Shown: positions 19,209 through 28,901, counted from the stretch's first letter. The stretch is 64,000 bases of DNA from Streptomyces sp. NBC_00414 (GCF_036038375.1 NZ_CP107935.1:9610001-9674000); one strand, 5' to 3'. A program made the numbers and translations. Notes: generated by a model not told the origin, from the sequence alone.

Positions 19209-20930
19209 TCAGATCCAGGTGTCGAACCACATCCTGGAGCGCCAGTCGGCGTACGGGACCGTCGCGCCCGTGTAGATCGGGAAGAAGTAGATGAAGTTCC
19301 AGACGATGAGCAGCACCAGGGCGCCCGCGGTGACCGTCCCCAGCGCCCGGCGTCTCCCCCTCGTCCCCGGTGGGCCCAGCAGCGCGCCCGCCGCCATCGC
19401 GACCGCCAGGCACAGATACGGCACGAAGGCGACCGCGTAGAAGGCGAAGATCGTACGGTCCTGGTAGTGGAACCACGGCAGGTAGCCCGCGGCGACCGCG
19501 CACAGGACGGCCCCCGCCCGCCAGTCGCGGCGCATGGCCCACCTGAAGAGCAGATACACCAGCGCGAGACACGCGGACCACCACAGCAGTGGTGTGCCCA
19601 GCGCGAGGATGGCCTGTGAGCAGCCCGAGGCGGTGCGGCAGCCGTCCTGGGCGAAGTCCGTCTCGTAGGAGTACGCCACCGGACGTCCCAGTACCAGCCA
19701 GCTCCAGGGATTGGACTCGTACCGGTGCGGTGAGTGCAGTCCTACGTTGAAGTCGTAGACCCCGCTCTCGTAGTGCCACAGGCTGCGCAGGGCGGCCGGG
19801 ATCCACGACCACGGTCCTCCGCGGCCCTCCGCCCAGTGCCGTCCGTAGCCCCGGTCGGTCAGGAACCAGCCGGTCCAGGTGGCGAGATAGGTGGCCACGG
19901 CGACCGGCACGATGGAGAGCACCGACCAGCCCGCGTCCTTGCGCAGGACTGCCGAACACGGCCGGTCGGCCCCGGCGACGCGGCGCGAGCCGACATCCCA
20001 CAGCACGGTCATGACCAGGAAGAACACCAGGAAGTAGAGGCCGTTCCACTTACTGGCCGCCGCCAGGCCGAGGAAGAGACCGGCCGCGATGCGCCAGGGC
20101 CGCACGCCCATGCCCGCTTGCTCGCCCGTGTGCCGGTCGGGGCCCGCGAAGCCGTCCTCGTCCACGGGCAGACTCGCCGCGAGACGGGCCCTGGCCTTGT
20201 CCCGGTCGACGAGCAGGGACCCGAACGCCGCCAGGACGAAGAACATGACGACGAGGTCCAGCAGCGCGATGCGGCTCATCACGAAGTGCAGTCCGTCCAG
20301 GGCCATCAGCAGCCCGGCGAGACAGCCCAGTGCCGTCGAACGGAACAGGCGGCGGCCGATCCGGCACAGCATCAGCACCGACAGCGTGCCGAGCAGCGCC
20401 ACCATGAAGCGCCAGCCGAACGGGTTGAAGCCGAACATCCACTCGCCGAGGGCGATCACCCACTTGCCCATCGGCGGATGCGCGACGAAGGCCCCGGCGT
20501 CGGACAGCGGGATCACCTGAGGGTCCGCGACGATCTGCGGGTCGGCGACCTTGCGGTCCGGCCAGGTGCCCTCGTAACCGAGCCGGAGCAGCGACCACGC
20601 GTCCTTCGCGTAGTAGGTCTCGTCGAACACGAGTCTCCGGGGCCGGCCCAGTTGCCGGAAGCGGATCGCGCCGGCCAGGGCGGCCACCAGGAGCGGGCCC
20701 AGCCAGCCCATCGCCTTCGCGAGCCGGTGTGCCGCCACCGGGCCGAGACCGAGGGCCTCCCCGGAGCGGGTGCCCGGTTCCGGGAAGGGCGGGACCAGGA
20801 GATCCCGGGTGTCGGTCCGTGGGCGCGCCACGAACCCGAACCGGCGCAACCGCTCCGCCCAGGGACTGGACTCTGTCTTCGTGTGGGCGTCGGCGTCGAC
20901 GCCCGCCTCCGCCGCGGTGTCACTGGTCAC
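19209..20930 (-). CDS. Protein O-mannosyltransferase (PMT family)
   Basis: 573 residues, a polytopic membrane GT39 enzyme. The first extracytoplasmic loop carries the catalytic acidic pair in LVFDETYYAKDAWSLL (Asp-Glu), and the PMT fold continues through about 10 hydrophobic segments. In Streptomyces and mycobacteria Pmt transfers mannose from polyprenyl-phosphate mannose to Ser/Thr of proteins exported by Sec. The GTG start (20928-20930) has no strong ribosome site; the ATG just upstream is out of frame. No polyprenyl-phosphate mannose synthase is nearby. This may be the housekeeping pmt or a second copy; a genome comparison would tell. Confidence 0.88.
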   Translation of the reverse strand: MTSDTAAEAGVDADAHTKTESSPWAERLRRFGFVARPRTDTRDLLVPPFPEPGTRSGEALGLGPVAAHRLAKAMGWLGPLLVAALAGAIRFRQLGRPRRLVFDETYYAKDAWSLLRLGYEGTWPDRKVADPQIVADPQVIPLSDAGAFVAHPPMGKWVIALGEWMFGFNPFGWRFMVALLGTLSVLMLCRIGRRLFRSTALGCLAGLLMALDGLHFVMSRIALLDLVVMFFVLAAFGSLLVDRDKARARLAASLPVDEDGFAGPDRHTGEQAGMGVRPWRIAAGLFLGLAAASKWNGLYFLVFFLVMTVLWDVGSRRVAGADRPCSAVLRKDAGWSVLSIVPVAVATYLATWTGWFLTDRGYGRHWAEGRGGPWSWIPAALRSLWHYESGVYDFNVGLHSPHRYESNPWSWLVLGRPVAYSYETDFAQDGCRTASGCSQAILALGTPLLWWSACLALVYLLFRWAMRRDWRAGAVLCAVAAGYLPWFHYQDRTIFAFYAVAFVPYLCLAVAMAAGALLGPPGTRGRRRALGTVTAGALVLLIVWNFIYFFPIYTGATVPYADWRSRMWFDTWI

Positions 20931-20974
20931 CGGGTCATCGTAGGGAACGGATGTTCATGGCGGTTCCCCGGAGG

Positions 20975-21015
20975 CGGGCGCCGGAGGTGACGCCCGGGTC
21001 GGCGGCAGGCCGCCG
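20975..21015 (-). terminator. Hairpins after the galactan operon
   Basis: Two consecutive stems follow the last operon gene on the minus strand: 21000-21005 with 21010-21015 (CGGCGG/CCGCCG) and 20975-20980 with 20991-20996 (CGGGCG/CGCCCG). Neither has a T-tract. Together they probably form the operon terminator. Confidence 0.45.
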
Positions 21016-21027
21016 GCAAGTAGGCCG

Positions 21028-23082
21028 CTAGTCGGCCGGGTTGGGCGCCTCGGTCACCTTCCAGCGCTGGTTGGCACCGGAGTTGGGCGTCCACAGGGTC
21101 ACGGCCGCGCCCTCGTTCGTGGCCTGGCCGCCGACTTCGAGGAGCCGTCCGGTGGCCGCGTTCACGAGGGTCCAGGTACCGTCGCCGGTCGACGACATGA
21201 TCCACTGGGTGGCCCTGTCGCGCGGGCCGGTGTCGGCCTCCAGTACCGGGGCGCCGTCACGCACGGCCAGCCGCTTGCCCTCCACCGGGTTGCCGAACAC
21301 GTACCGCTGCCGGTTGCCGGTGTCCCCGGAGATCTGGCGCAGCTTCCACCGCTGACCCGGAGCATCGGCCGTCGCGCTCCTGATGACGAGGCCCGTGCCG
21401 TTGTCGGCGACGGTGAGTGCCTTGCCGCTCTGGACGCCGGTCAGTTCGTAGGTGTGGCCCTTGCGCAGCTCGGCGGCGTCCTTCGCGACACCCGAGACAC
21501 CCTTGACCACGAAGGAGGTCACGGACTGCGCGGGCACCGTGAACGTGGCCCTGCGGTCACTGACCTCGACGGCCCTGTGGCGGTCCAGTTTGCCGTCGGC
21601 GCTGGTCACCACAGGGGTGACGGTGGCGTTGCGGCCGACCTTGCCGAACTTCGACAGGTCGACGGTGACGGCGCGGGACTCGTTGGTGCTGTTGACGTGG
21701 ACGACCGTCGCCCCGTCGCCCTTCTTGGAGACCGCCGCAGCGCTGGACGTGTCGTCCGTCTTGATCAGCCGGTCACCGGGCTTGATGTAGTGCGTGAAGT
21801 TGCGGGCCGTGTCGAACTTCGTGTTGGTGTGGATCGGGCACGATTCGAGGGTGTCCTTCGAGGTGCAGCTGAACGGGAGCTGGATGCTGCCCCAGTTGCC
21901 GCCCTTGGCGGACTCGCCGCCCGGCTTCATGTTGTCGTAGTCCTCGACCGGCTGCCAGAACACCCAGGCCTTGGGCTCCAGTTCCCGCAGGTCGTCGACG
22001 ATGCGCTGGGCGAGGCCCAGGCCCGGACGCATGTCCGTGAAGCTCTGGCCGTCGCCCCAGTCGCCCTCGACCTCGCTCTGCCACAGCGGCTTGTCGGCCG
22101 CCTTGGCCAGGTCGCGTACGGTCGTGCGCTGGCCGGTGCCGTAGGTGTGGACGTTCATCTGGCCGACGAGGTCCCGCACTTCCTGCGGATAGGTGTTCCA
22201 GTTCTGCGCGAAGATGGACGGGTTGGTCTCGTCCATCGCCGAGATCTCCGCCTTGGCCTTCGCCTTCTTCAGCGCCGGGGCCAGGGCGTCGATCACCTTC
22301 TGCTGGAGCTCGGGGCCTATGTGCGCCCCTTCCTGACGGCCGCCGACGGGCTCGCCGTCGGCGCCCAGACGGGTGCTCCAGTAGTTGGTGGTGGGCTCGT
22401 TGAACGGGTCGATCGTGTCGACCTTGATGCCCTCGGCCTTCTCAAGACGCCTGGTCGCGCCCGCCAGATAGGCGGCGAAGTCGTCGACGGACTCCGTCCT
22501 GAGCTGGTCCTCGGTGGCGTTGAACCCGCCGGACACGTAACCGCTCTTCGTCATGAACCACGGCGGGGAGTTGCTGAAGGTCTCCCAGTGGTCGATGTCG
22601 TCCTTGATGCGCTCGACCCACCAGCGCTGGGTGGCGTCGGCGTCCTTGTTCCAGTCGGCCGGGTCGTCGGCGCTCCACCAGTCGGTGTCCTCGCGGGTGG
22701 TGCCGGCCGGCGCCTTCCACCAGCCCTCCACCGCCCCACCGGCGCGCAGATAGTCCTTGACGTCCGGGGCGTTGCCACCGCCGATGTTGTAGCGGGCGAT
22801 GTTCAGCGCCAGCCCGTCGTCCCCGAAGAGGAGCTTCGCGAGCTTCTCGCGTACGTCCCTGGGGTAGTCGCCGGTCGCGTTGGCGAACCAGACGAGGCTG
22901 GTGCCCCACCCCTCGAACTTCTGCTGCTCGTACGAGGGGTCGGGCCGCACGGTGACCGACGCGGTGTCCGCCGCCCGGACCTGCGCGGTGGACGAGGGCG
23001 CCAGGGACATGGCGGCCCCGGTGGCCAGTGCGGTGAGTCCGGCGGCTCCGAGGAGACGTCTGCTGCGGGTACGGCGTGCCAT
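21028..23082 (-). CDS. Secreted GH30 glycosidase (endo-beta-1,6-galactanase-like) with ricin-type domain
   Basis: 684 residues. The N-terminus RRTRSRRLLGAAGLTALATG is a signal peptide with a twin-arginine-like core. The GH30 catalytic module (about 40-530) has the acid/base in DPFNEPTTNYW (Glu229) and the nucleophile in WQSEVEGDWG (Glu337). The C-terminal ~140 residues form a ricin-B-like trefoil (repeats ending QRWKL, TQWIM, QRWKV) that probably binds polysaccharide. Subgroup features resemble the Streptomyces endo-beta-1,6-galactanase group, which attacks type II arabinogalactan side chains. Last gene of the operon with GH42 and ABC transport genes. Substrate specificity is inferred, not proven. 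Confidence 0.87.
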   Translation of the reverse strand: MARRTRSRRLLGAAGLTALATGAAMSLAPSSTAQVRAADTASVTVRPDPSYEQQKFEGWGTSLVWFANATGDYPRDVREKLAKLLFGDDGLALNIARYNIGGGNAPDVKDYLRAGGAVEGWWKAPAGTTREDTDWWSADDPADWNKDADATQRWWVERIKDDIDHWETFSNSPPWFMTKSGYVSGGFNATEDQLRTESVDDFAAYLAGATRRLEKAEGIKVDTIDPFNEPTTNYWSTRLGADGEPVGGRQEGAHIGPELQQKVIDALAPALKKAKAKAEISAMDETNPSIFAQNWNTYPQEVRDLVGQMNVHTYGTGQRTTVRDLAKAADKPLWQSEVEGDWGDGQSFTDMRPGLGLAQRIVDDLRELEPKAWVFWQPVEDYDNMKPGGESAKGGNWGSIQLPFSCTSKDTLESCPIHTNTKFDTARNFTHYIKPGDRLIKTDDTSSAAAVSKKGDGATVVHVNSTNESRAVTVDLSKFGKVGRNATVTPVVTSADGKLDRHRAVEVSDRRATFTVPAQSVTSFVVKGVSGVAKDAAELRKGHTYELTGVQSGKALTVADNGTGLVIRSATADAPGQRWKLRQISGDTGNRQRYVFGNPVEGKRLAVRDGAPVLEADTGPRDRATQWIMSSTGDGTWTLVNAATGRLLEVGGQATNEGAAVTLWTPNSGANQRWKVTEAPNPAD

Positions 23083-23151
23083 CGTGTGCTCCCAACTGAG
23101 GTGTGGGTCGCTGCGCGGTGGACCTCCCGCCCGTCGGGCAGGAGGGAACGC

Positions 23152-23178
23152 CCTCGGACGACGCGGTGCCGTCCGAGG
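23152..23178 (-). terminator. Intra-operon hairpin before GH30 gene
   Basis: A 9-bp perfect inverted repeat (23152-23160 with 23170-23178, cctcggacg/cgtccgagg) lies in the 157-bp gap between the GH42 and GH30 genes. A second imperfect stem sits at about 23124-23144. Possibly a partial terminator or mRNA-stabilising structure that sets relative expression. Confidence 0.4.
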
Positions 23179-23239
23179 AGTCGGTGGTGCGGGGAGAGCT
23201 GTATTCGGTCAGGTCGCGGACCGGCGCTGTGGGGTCCGC

Positions 23240-25282
23240 TCAGCCGGTGGGCTGGTGCAGTACGGCGACGTCCCTCGGTCCCAGGACGAGTCCGCCCTCG
23301 GTGTCGGTGGTGCCCACCAGGACCGCTCCGTCGAGACCGGCCAGGGCCACGTCCTCGTCGGTCCGGTTGACGAGGAACAGGAAGCGGCCGTCGGGTCCGC
23401 GGCGCACGGTCTGCTCGACCGATCCCCGTGCGTCGGCGGGCAGTTCGCTCTCCACGCCGGCCGGGCCGAGCAGCGCCGGCAGCAGACCGGCGAGCCCCTC
23501 GGCGCCGAGCCGGGTGGAGACGTACGCGGCCGAACCCTGGCCCACCGCGCGGCGGGTGACGGCGGGCCGCCCGGCGTACGCGCCGCTGCGGTAGTGGGCC
23601 AGCACGTCCACGGAGGGGTCGGTGACGTCGATCCGGTCGGTCCACAGAGTGCCCGTGGTGGCGCCGTCCAGCTCGACGGATTCGCCGTCGAGCAGCGGGC
23701 CGAACTCCTCGATGCGGATGCCGAGCAGTTCGCGCAGGGCGCCCGGGTGACCGCCGAGCCAGATGTGGTCGTTCTCGTCGACGACTCCGGAGAAGTACGT
23801 GGTGACGAGGTGGCCGCCGGCCTCCGCGTACCGCGTGAGCTCCTTGGCCAGCGGCGCCGGGACCACGTGGAGCACCGGGGTGATCAGGACGTCGTACCGG
23901 TCGAGATCGGTCGTGGTGGTCACGACGTCGGCGCGGATGCCGAGGGTGTGGAGCGCCGAGTACCAGTCCAGGGCTTCCTGGCGGTAGTCGAGGAGTGCTG
24001 AGGGGTGCGAGTCCTGCTCGCTCGCCCACCACGACTCCCAGTCGTAGACGATGCCCACGCGGGCCGGTTCGCGCTCGGAGCCCGCGACCGGTGCCAGCGC
24101 CTTGAGGGTCTGCCCCAGCTCGACGACCGCGCGGAAGACCTCGCTGTCGGCGCCGGCGTGCGGCACCATCGCGGAGTGGTACTTCTCGGCGCCCGCGGCC
24201 GACTGGCGCCACTGGAAGAAGCAGACCGCGTCGGCGCCGTGCGCGACATGCAGCAGCGAGTCGCGGGCCAGGTCTCCCGGCCGCTTGGCCACGTTGACGG
24301 GCTGCCAGTTGACCGCGCTGGTCGAGTGCTCCATCAGGAACCACGGCTGACCGCCCGCTGTCCCGCTGGTGAGGTTGGCGGAGAAGGACAGCTCGTCGCG
24401 GTCCTGCGGGCCCGGGTGCACGTAGTGGTCGTTGGAGACGAAGTCGATCTCGCCCGCCCAGTCCGGGTAGTTCATGCCCTTGGTGCCGCCCATCACCATG
24501 AAGTTGGTGGTGACCGGCACACTCGGCGTGATCTCCCGCAGCACGTCCCGCTCCGCGATCAGGTACTCCTTCAGCGCGTCGGAGGAGAAGCGCTTGAAGT
24601 CCAGCTGCTGCGTCGGGTTCGGGTGGGAGCCGGCCAGCCGGGGCGGCAGGATCTGCCCCCAGTCGCTGTACCGCTGCGACCAGAAGGCCGTGCCCCAGGC
24701 GTGGTTGAGGGCGTCGAGGGTGGTGTAGCGGGCGCGCAGCCAGTCGCGGAAGGCGTGGGCCGCGTCGTCCGAGTAGTCGTAGACGTTGTGGCAGCCCAGC
24801 TCGTTGGAGACGTGCCAGGCCACCAGCGCCGGGTGGTTCGCGTACCGCTCGGCCATCTTCCGTACCAGGCGCAGGGCGTGGTCGCGGAAGACGGGCGAGG
24901 TGGGCCGCCAGTGCTGCCGGGCCCCCGGCCACACCGTCTCACCGGAGGCGGTCACCGGGAGGATCTCCGGGTGCGCCGTGGTGAGCCAGGGCGGCGGGGA
25001 CGCGGTGGCGGTGGCCAGGTCGACGCCGATGCCGCCCGCGTGAAGGAGGTCCATGACCTCGTCGAGCCACTCGAAGTCCCACCGGTCCCGGTCCGGCTGG
25101 ATGCGGGCCCAGGAGAAGATCCCCACGGAGACCAGGTTGACGCCGGCCTCACGCATCAGCCGGACGTCCTCCTCCCACACCTCACGAGGCCACTGCTCGG
25201 GGTTGTAGTCGGCGCCGTACGCGAGACGCGGGGTGCGGTCACCGTCCGGCCCGTTCAGCTGGGACAGGAGGGTGGAGATCAT
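23240..25282 (-). CDS. Beta-galactosidase, GH42
   Basis: 680 residues, the usual GH42 length, with no signal peptide, so cytoplasmic. The TIM-barrel acid/base lies in VSNELGCHN (Glu161) and the nucleophile in LMEHSTSAVNW (Glu318). A trimerisation domain and a C-terminal beta domain follow. ATG start with GGAAGGA upstream. It should hydrolyse imported beta-galacto-oligosaccharides released by the secreted GH30 enzyme. Transcribed after the ABC transporter genes; a strong hairpin separates it from the binding-protein gene. Confidence 0.92.
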   Translation of the reverse strand: MISTLLSQLNGPDGDRTPRLAYGADYNPEQWPREVWEEDVRLMREAGVNLVSVGIFSWARIQPDRDRWDFEWLDEVMDLLHAGGIGVDLATATASPPPWLTTAHPEILPVTASGETVWPGARQHWRPTSPVFRDHALRLVRKMAERYANHPALVAWHVSNELGCHNVYDYSDDAAHAFRDWLRARYTTLDALNHAWGTAFWSQRYSDWGQILPPRLAGSHPNPTQQLDFKRFSSDALKEYLIAERDVLREITPSVPVTTNFMVMGGTKGMNYPDWAGEIDFVSNDHYVHPGPQDRDELSFSANLTSGTAGGQPWFLMEHSTSAVNWQPVNVAKRPGDLARDSLLHVAHGADAVCFFQWRQSAAGAEKYHSAMVPHAGADSEVFRAVVELGQTLKALAPVAGSEREPARVGIVYDWESWWASEQDSHPSALLDYRQEALDWYSALHTLGIRADVVTTTTDLDRYDVLITPVLHVVPAPLAKELTRYAEAGGHLVTTYFSGVVDENDHIWLGGHPGALRELLGIRIEEFGPLLDGESVELDGATTGTLWTDRIDVTDPSVDVLAHYRSGAYAGRPAVTRRAVGQGSAAYVSTRLGAEGLAGLLPALLGPAGVESELPADARGSVEQTVRRGPDGRFLFLVNRTDEDVALAGLDGAVLVGTTDTEGGLVLGPRDVAVLHQPTG

Positions 25283-25308
25283 CGTGGTCCTTCCGGGGTT
25301 TCACAGGG

Positions 25309-25352
25309 GTCCTGCCGTCCCGTCCCGAGCGGGCGGGACGGGACGGCAGGAC
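25309..25352 (-). terminator. Strong intra-operon hairpin downstream of binding-protein gene
   Basis: A perfect 19-bp inverted repeat (25309-25327 with 25334-25352, loop AGCGGG) lies 30 bp past the stop of the sugar-binding protein gene and 27 bp before the GH42 start. Such structures often allow high binding-protein expression while reducing transcription of downstream enzyme genes. Confidence 0.7.
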
Positions 25353-25382
25353 CTGGGGGAGGCGTCGGGGCACAGGGCTCGT

Positions 25383-26723
25383 CTACTCGACGGTGAAGCC
25401 CTGCTCCTTGCCGTACTTGACGGAGGCGTCCTGCCAGGACTTCAGGCCGTCGGAGAGCTTGGTGTTGCCCACGTAGGCCTTGCCGACGGTGTCGTTGAAG
25501 ATCGAGTTGGCGTACTGCTGGAAGGGCAGGTACGACCAGTCGTCGGCGACGTTGGCGGCGGAGTCCGCGAAGATCTTGTTGGCCTTCTGGCCGCCGAAGT
25601 ACTCGAACTCGGTGTCGAGGAACGAGGACGACTGGAGTTCCGCGTTGGTCGCCGGGAAGGCGCCCTCCTTGACGCGGCTCTGCACACCGGCGCCGGAGTT
25701 GGCGTACTCGACGAAGGCGTAGGCGAGTTCCTTGTTCTTGCCCAGCGCGGGCAGGGTCAGCGAGCTGCCGCCGTTCTCCGCGCTCGCCTTGTCGCCCTTG
25801 GTCCAGGCCGGCATGGGCGCCGCGCGCCAGTCACCGGCGGCGTTCGGGACGCCGGTGACGAAGTTGGCGGGCATCCAGGCACCGCTGGCGAGGGTGGCGA
25901 TGGTGCCGTCGCCCAGGCCCTTGTACCAGTCGTCCGTCCAGCCGTTGATCGGCGCGACGAGCTTCTCGTCGATCAGCTTCTGCCAGGTGTCCGTGTACTT
26001 CTTGGCGCCCGCGTCGGAGAAGTCGACGCTGACCTTGGTGCCGTCGACCTTGTAGGGACGCGAACCGGCCTGCCACAGCATGCTGGTGGTGAAGCCCGCG
26101 TCGCCGGCGTCGTTGGCGATGTAGACCTTCGGGTCGGCCTTGTGCAGCTTGCGGGCCGCCTCGACGTACTCGTCCCAGGTGGTCGGGACGGCGATCTTGT
26201 ACTTGTCGAAGACCTTCTTGTTGTAGTAGAGCGCCATGGGGCCGGAGTCCATCGGCAGGCCGTAGACCTTGTCACCGCCCTGGCTCACCGCGTTCCACGG
26301 GCCGGGGGTGTACTTGGACTTGAGCTTGTCGGCGCCGTACGGGGCCAGGTCGCTCAGGCCCTTGGTGAGGGCGTACTGACCCAGCGCGAAGTACTCGACC
26401 TGCGCGACGTCGGGGACGCCCTTCTCGGCCGAGATGGCGTTCGACAGCGCGGTGTAGTGCTTGTCGCCCGACCGCTCGGCGACGAGGTTGATCTTGACCT
26501 TGGGGTACTTCTTCTGGAAGTCGGCGGCGACCGTCTTCAGCGTGGGCTCCCAGGCCCAGACCGTGACCGAGCCGCCCTTCTTCAGGGCCGCCTGGATGTC
26601 TCCGGCGGAGACGGCCTTCGTGTCGGAGCTGTCGTCGTCGGAGCCGCCGCAGGCGGTCGCGCCCAGGGCGAGGACGGAGAGGACGGCGAGGCCGCGCATC
26701 AGGCGGCTGGTCGTTCTGCGCAT
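25383..26723 (-). CDS. Sugar ABC transporter substrate-binding lipoprotein
   Basis: 446 residues from ATG 26721-26723; the longer frame upstream is not supported. The signal peptide ends at a lipobox (LALGATACGG, Cys acylated), followed by a Gly/Asp/Ser linker. The fold is family 1 extracellular solute-binding, with a hinge segment such as GLPMDSGPMALYYNKKVFDKY. It should deliver a galacto-oligosaccharide to the two permeases encoded immediately upstream. No ATPase gene is present; a shared MsiK-like ATPase probably energises the transporter, as is known for Streptomyces sugar importers. Confidence 0.9.
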   Translation of the reverse strand: MRRTTSRLMRGLAVLSVLALGATACGGSDDDSSDTKAVSAGDIQAALKKGGSVTVWAWEPTLKTVAADFQKKYPKVKINLVAERSGDKHYTALSNAISAEKGVPDVAQVEYFALGQYALTKGLSDLAPYGADKLKSKYTPGPWNAVSQGGDKVYGLPMDSGPMALYYNKKVFDKYKIAVPTTWDEYVEAARKLHKADPKVYIANDAGDAGFTTSMLWQAGSRPYKVDGTKVSVDFSDAGAKKYTDTWQKLIDEKLVAPINGWTDDWYKGLGDGTIATLASGAWMPANFVTGVPNAAGDWRAAPMPAWTKGDKASAENGGSSLTLPALGKNKELAYAFVEYANSGAGVQSRVKEGAFPATNAELQSSSFLDTEFEYFGGQKANKIFADSAANVADDWSYLPFQQYANSIFNDTVGKAYVGNTKLSDGLKSWQDASVKYGKEQGFTVE

Positions 26724-26797
26724 GGAGGTGCTTCCACTTCTTCGTGGGCGGGACAGGGTGAGGGTGGAGGTGGGGCTGAGGGGGGCCTGTGGGCGCG

Positions 26798-27772
26798 TCA
26801 TTCCTTGACGCTTCCGGCGGCGAGACCGGACTGCCAGTACTTCTGCAGCAGCAGGAACGCGGCGATCAGCGGCACGATGGTGAGCAGCGAACCGGTGATC
26901 ACCAGGTTGAAGATCACGTCACCGCCGATCGTCTGGGCCTGGTTGTTCCAGGCGTCCAGGCCCAGGGTCAGCGGGTACCAGTCCGGGTCCTTGAGCATGA
27001 TCAGCGGCAGGAAGTAGTTGTTCCAGGTCGCGACCGTGGTGAACAGCAGGACGGTCACGATGCCCGGGGCGAGCAGCGGCAGGGCGACGGTGAAGAAGGT
27101 GCGTGCCTCGCCCGCTCCGTCGATGCGCGCCGCTTCCAGCAGCTCGACGGGGATGGCCTCGGAGGCGAAGACCCACATCAGGTACAGGCCGAAGGGCGAG
27201 ACGAGCGAGGGGATGATGACCGCCCACGGGGTGTCGGTCAGTCCCATCTTGCTGAACATCAGGAAGGTCGGCACCGCCAGGGCGGTGCCCGGGACGGCGA
27301 CGGCACCGATGACCACGGCGAACACCCCGCGCTTGCCCGGGAAGTCGAACTTGGCCAGCGCGTACCCGCCCAGGATCGCCAGGAAGGTGGCGCCGCCGGC
27401 CCCGAGCCCGACGTACAGCAGGGTGTTCAGCAGCCAGCGGACGAAGATGCCGTCGTGGTACGTGAACGTGTCGCGGATGTTGTCCCAGAGGGCGAAGTCG
27501 TCGGCGAACCACAGTCCGGACGAGTCGGCGAGCCCTTCCTGGGTCTTGGTCGCGCTGATCACCAGCCACAGCAGGGGCACCACGGTGTAGACCAGGATCA
27601 GGCCGGTGAGCACGGTCAGCAGGACGCTGCGCTTCGGGCGTCCCGCGGAGTGCTCACGGCGCTTGCGCAGCCGGGGCACACTCTTGGCCGTACCGGTGGC
27701 CGGGACGGACGCGGACGGGGAGGCGGAGGTGGCCGAACCGCTTGTGCTGCTCGTGCCGCTCATGCTGCTCAT
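26798..27772 (-). CDS. Sugar ABC transporter permease (MalG-type)
   Basis: 324 residues, six membrane helices after a Ser/Thr-rich cytoplasmic N-terminus. The EAA loop is present: PVELLEAARIDGAGEARTFF. It starts 6 nt after the stop of the MalF-type gene, with its ribosome site (GGGAG) inside the end of that gene, so the two are probably translationally coupled. It pairs with the upstream permease as a heterodimer for oligosaccharide import. Confidence 0.92.
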   Translation of the reverse strand: MSSMSGTSSTSGSATSASPSASVPATGTAKSVPRLRKRREHSAGRPKRSVLLTVLTGLILVYTVVPLLWLVISATKTQEGLADSSGLWFADDFALWDNIRDTFTYHDGIFVRWLLNTLLYVGLGAGGATFLAILGGYALAKFDFPGKRGVFAVVIGAVAVPGTALAVPTFLMFSKMGLTDTPWAVIIPSLVSPFGLYLMWVFASEAIPVELLEAARIDGAGEARTFFTVALPLLAPGIVTVLLFTTVATWNNYFLPLIMLKDPDWYPLTLGLDAWNNQAQTIGGDVIFNLVITGSLLTIVPLIAAFLLLQKYWQSGLAAGSVKE

Positions 27773-27778
27773 TGGTGG

Positions 27779-28705
27779 TCACGCTCCCTTGCGCATGCCG
27801 CGAAGCTGCACGACATAGGCGATGACCATGGTGATCAGCCCCATGATGATGGCGACCGCCGCGGAGTAGTTGTGCTGCTGGCCGTTGAAGGACAGCGAGT
27901 ACGTGTAGAAGTTCGGGGTGAAGTCGGTCGTGATGGCGTTGCGCGCCAGCGGCCGCAGGATGCTCGGCTCGTTGAAGAGCTGGAAGCTGCCGATGATCGA
28001 GAAGATCGTCGCGATGACCAGGGCGCCCCGGATCGCGGGGAGCTTGATGGCGGTGATGACCCGGATCTGTCCGGCGCCGTCGATCTCCGCGGCCTCGTAG
28101 AGCGAGTTCGGGATGACCTTCAGCGCGGAGTAGAAGATCAGCATGTTGTAGCCGATGAACTCCCAGGTCACGATGTTGCCGATCGAGGCCAGCACCAGGT
28201 CGCTGGAGAGCGGGTCGGGCAGCGTGACGCCGAACGCGTCGTTGATGTCACCGACCAGCCCGTACTTGGTGCCGTACATGAAGCCCCACATCAGGGTGGC
28301 GACCACGGCGGGCACGGCGTACGGCAGGAAGATCGTGATGCGGAAGAAGTCCGTGCCGTAGAGCCGGCCGCTGTCCAGCGCGAGGGCGATCAGCAGGCCG
28401 ATGAACAGCATGATCGGCACCTGGACGGCCAGGAAGAGCGAGACCCGTGCGAGCGAGTCCCAGAACCGGTCGTCCTGCAGGGCCTGTTGGTAGTTGTCGA
28501 AGCCGACGAACTGGGTGCCGCCGATCAACTGGTCCCGGAACAGGCTGAGATAGATCGAGTACGCGATCGGGGCCAGGAAGACGAGGGCGAACACGGCCAC
28601 GAAGGGACCGATGAAACCCCACCCCGTCCAGGAGCGGCGGTCCCCCTGTGCCGGAGGTGGGGCCTTGCGCGGCTTGGCGCCCGCCGGCGGTTGTAGCGTC
28701 GTCAT
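27779..28705 (-). CDS. Sugar ABC transporter permease (MalF-type)
   Basis: 308 residues from ATG 28703-28705 with GAGGAA upstream; the longer frame would cross the operator region. Six helices; the EAA loop reads PNSLYEAAEIDGAGQIRVIT. First gene of the five-gene operon (malF-type, malG-type, binding protein, GH42, GH30). Two LacI-type palindromes lie 52-110 bp upstream, so the operon is probably repressed until an oligosaccharide inducer binds the divergent LacI regulator. Confidence 0.9.
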   Translation of the reverse strand: MTTLQPPAGAKPRKAPPPAQGDRRSWTGWGFIGPFVAVFALVFLAPIAYSIYLSLFRDQLIGGTQFVGFDNYQQALQDDRFWDSLARVSLFLAVQVPIMLFIGLLIALALDSGRLYGTDFFRITIFLPYAVPAVVATLMWGFMYGTKYGLVGDINDAFGVTLPDPLSSDLVLASIGNIVTWEFIGYNMLIFYSALKVIPNSLYEAAEIDGAGQIRVITAIKLPAIRGALVIATIFSIIGSFQLFNEPSILRPLARNAITTDFTPNFYTYSLSFNGQQHNYSAAVAIIMGLITMVIAYVVQLRGMRKGA

Positions 28706-28756
28706 GTCGTTCCTCGCTCGTCCCTCTCGCGAAAACCCGGCGTCCTGCGCCGATGA

Positions 28757-28770
28757 TGTTTGCGTAAACA
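28757..28770. promoter_or_regulatory. LacI-type operator O1
   Basis: TGTTTGCGTAAACA is a near-perfect 14-bp palindrome with one central mismatch. It lies 52 bp before the first permease gene. It shares TGTTT-CGTAAACA with the second site, whose centre lies 44 bp away, about four helical turns. Confidence 0.75.
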
Positions 28771-28799
28771 CGAAGGCCCGGAAGAGCTCGCCGCCTGTT

Positions 28800-28815
28800 A
28801 TGTTTACGTAAACAT
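28800..28815. promoter_or_regulatory. LacI-type operator O2
   Basis: ATGTTTACGTAAACAT is a perfect 16-bp palindrome with the central CG typical of LacI/GalR operators. It lies between the ABC operon and the divergent LacI gene and could control both. Confidence 0.8.
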
Positions 28816-28901
28816 CTGATGGCGGCATGTCTACACTGCCCCGTTGACGGTGGTCAAGGGTCATTTGAGGAAACTACGGTTCGGCACGACGAGGGAGTCG
28901 G

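Noticed and set aside
28757..28815. A CRISPR-like or phage attachment repeat
   Set aside because: The two palindromes are short, symmetric and spaced by helical turns next to a LacI gene; operator function explains them.
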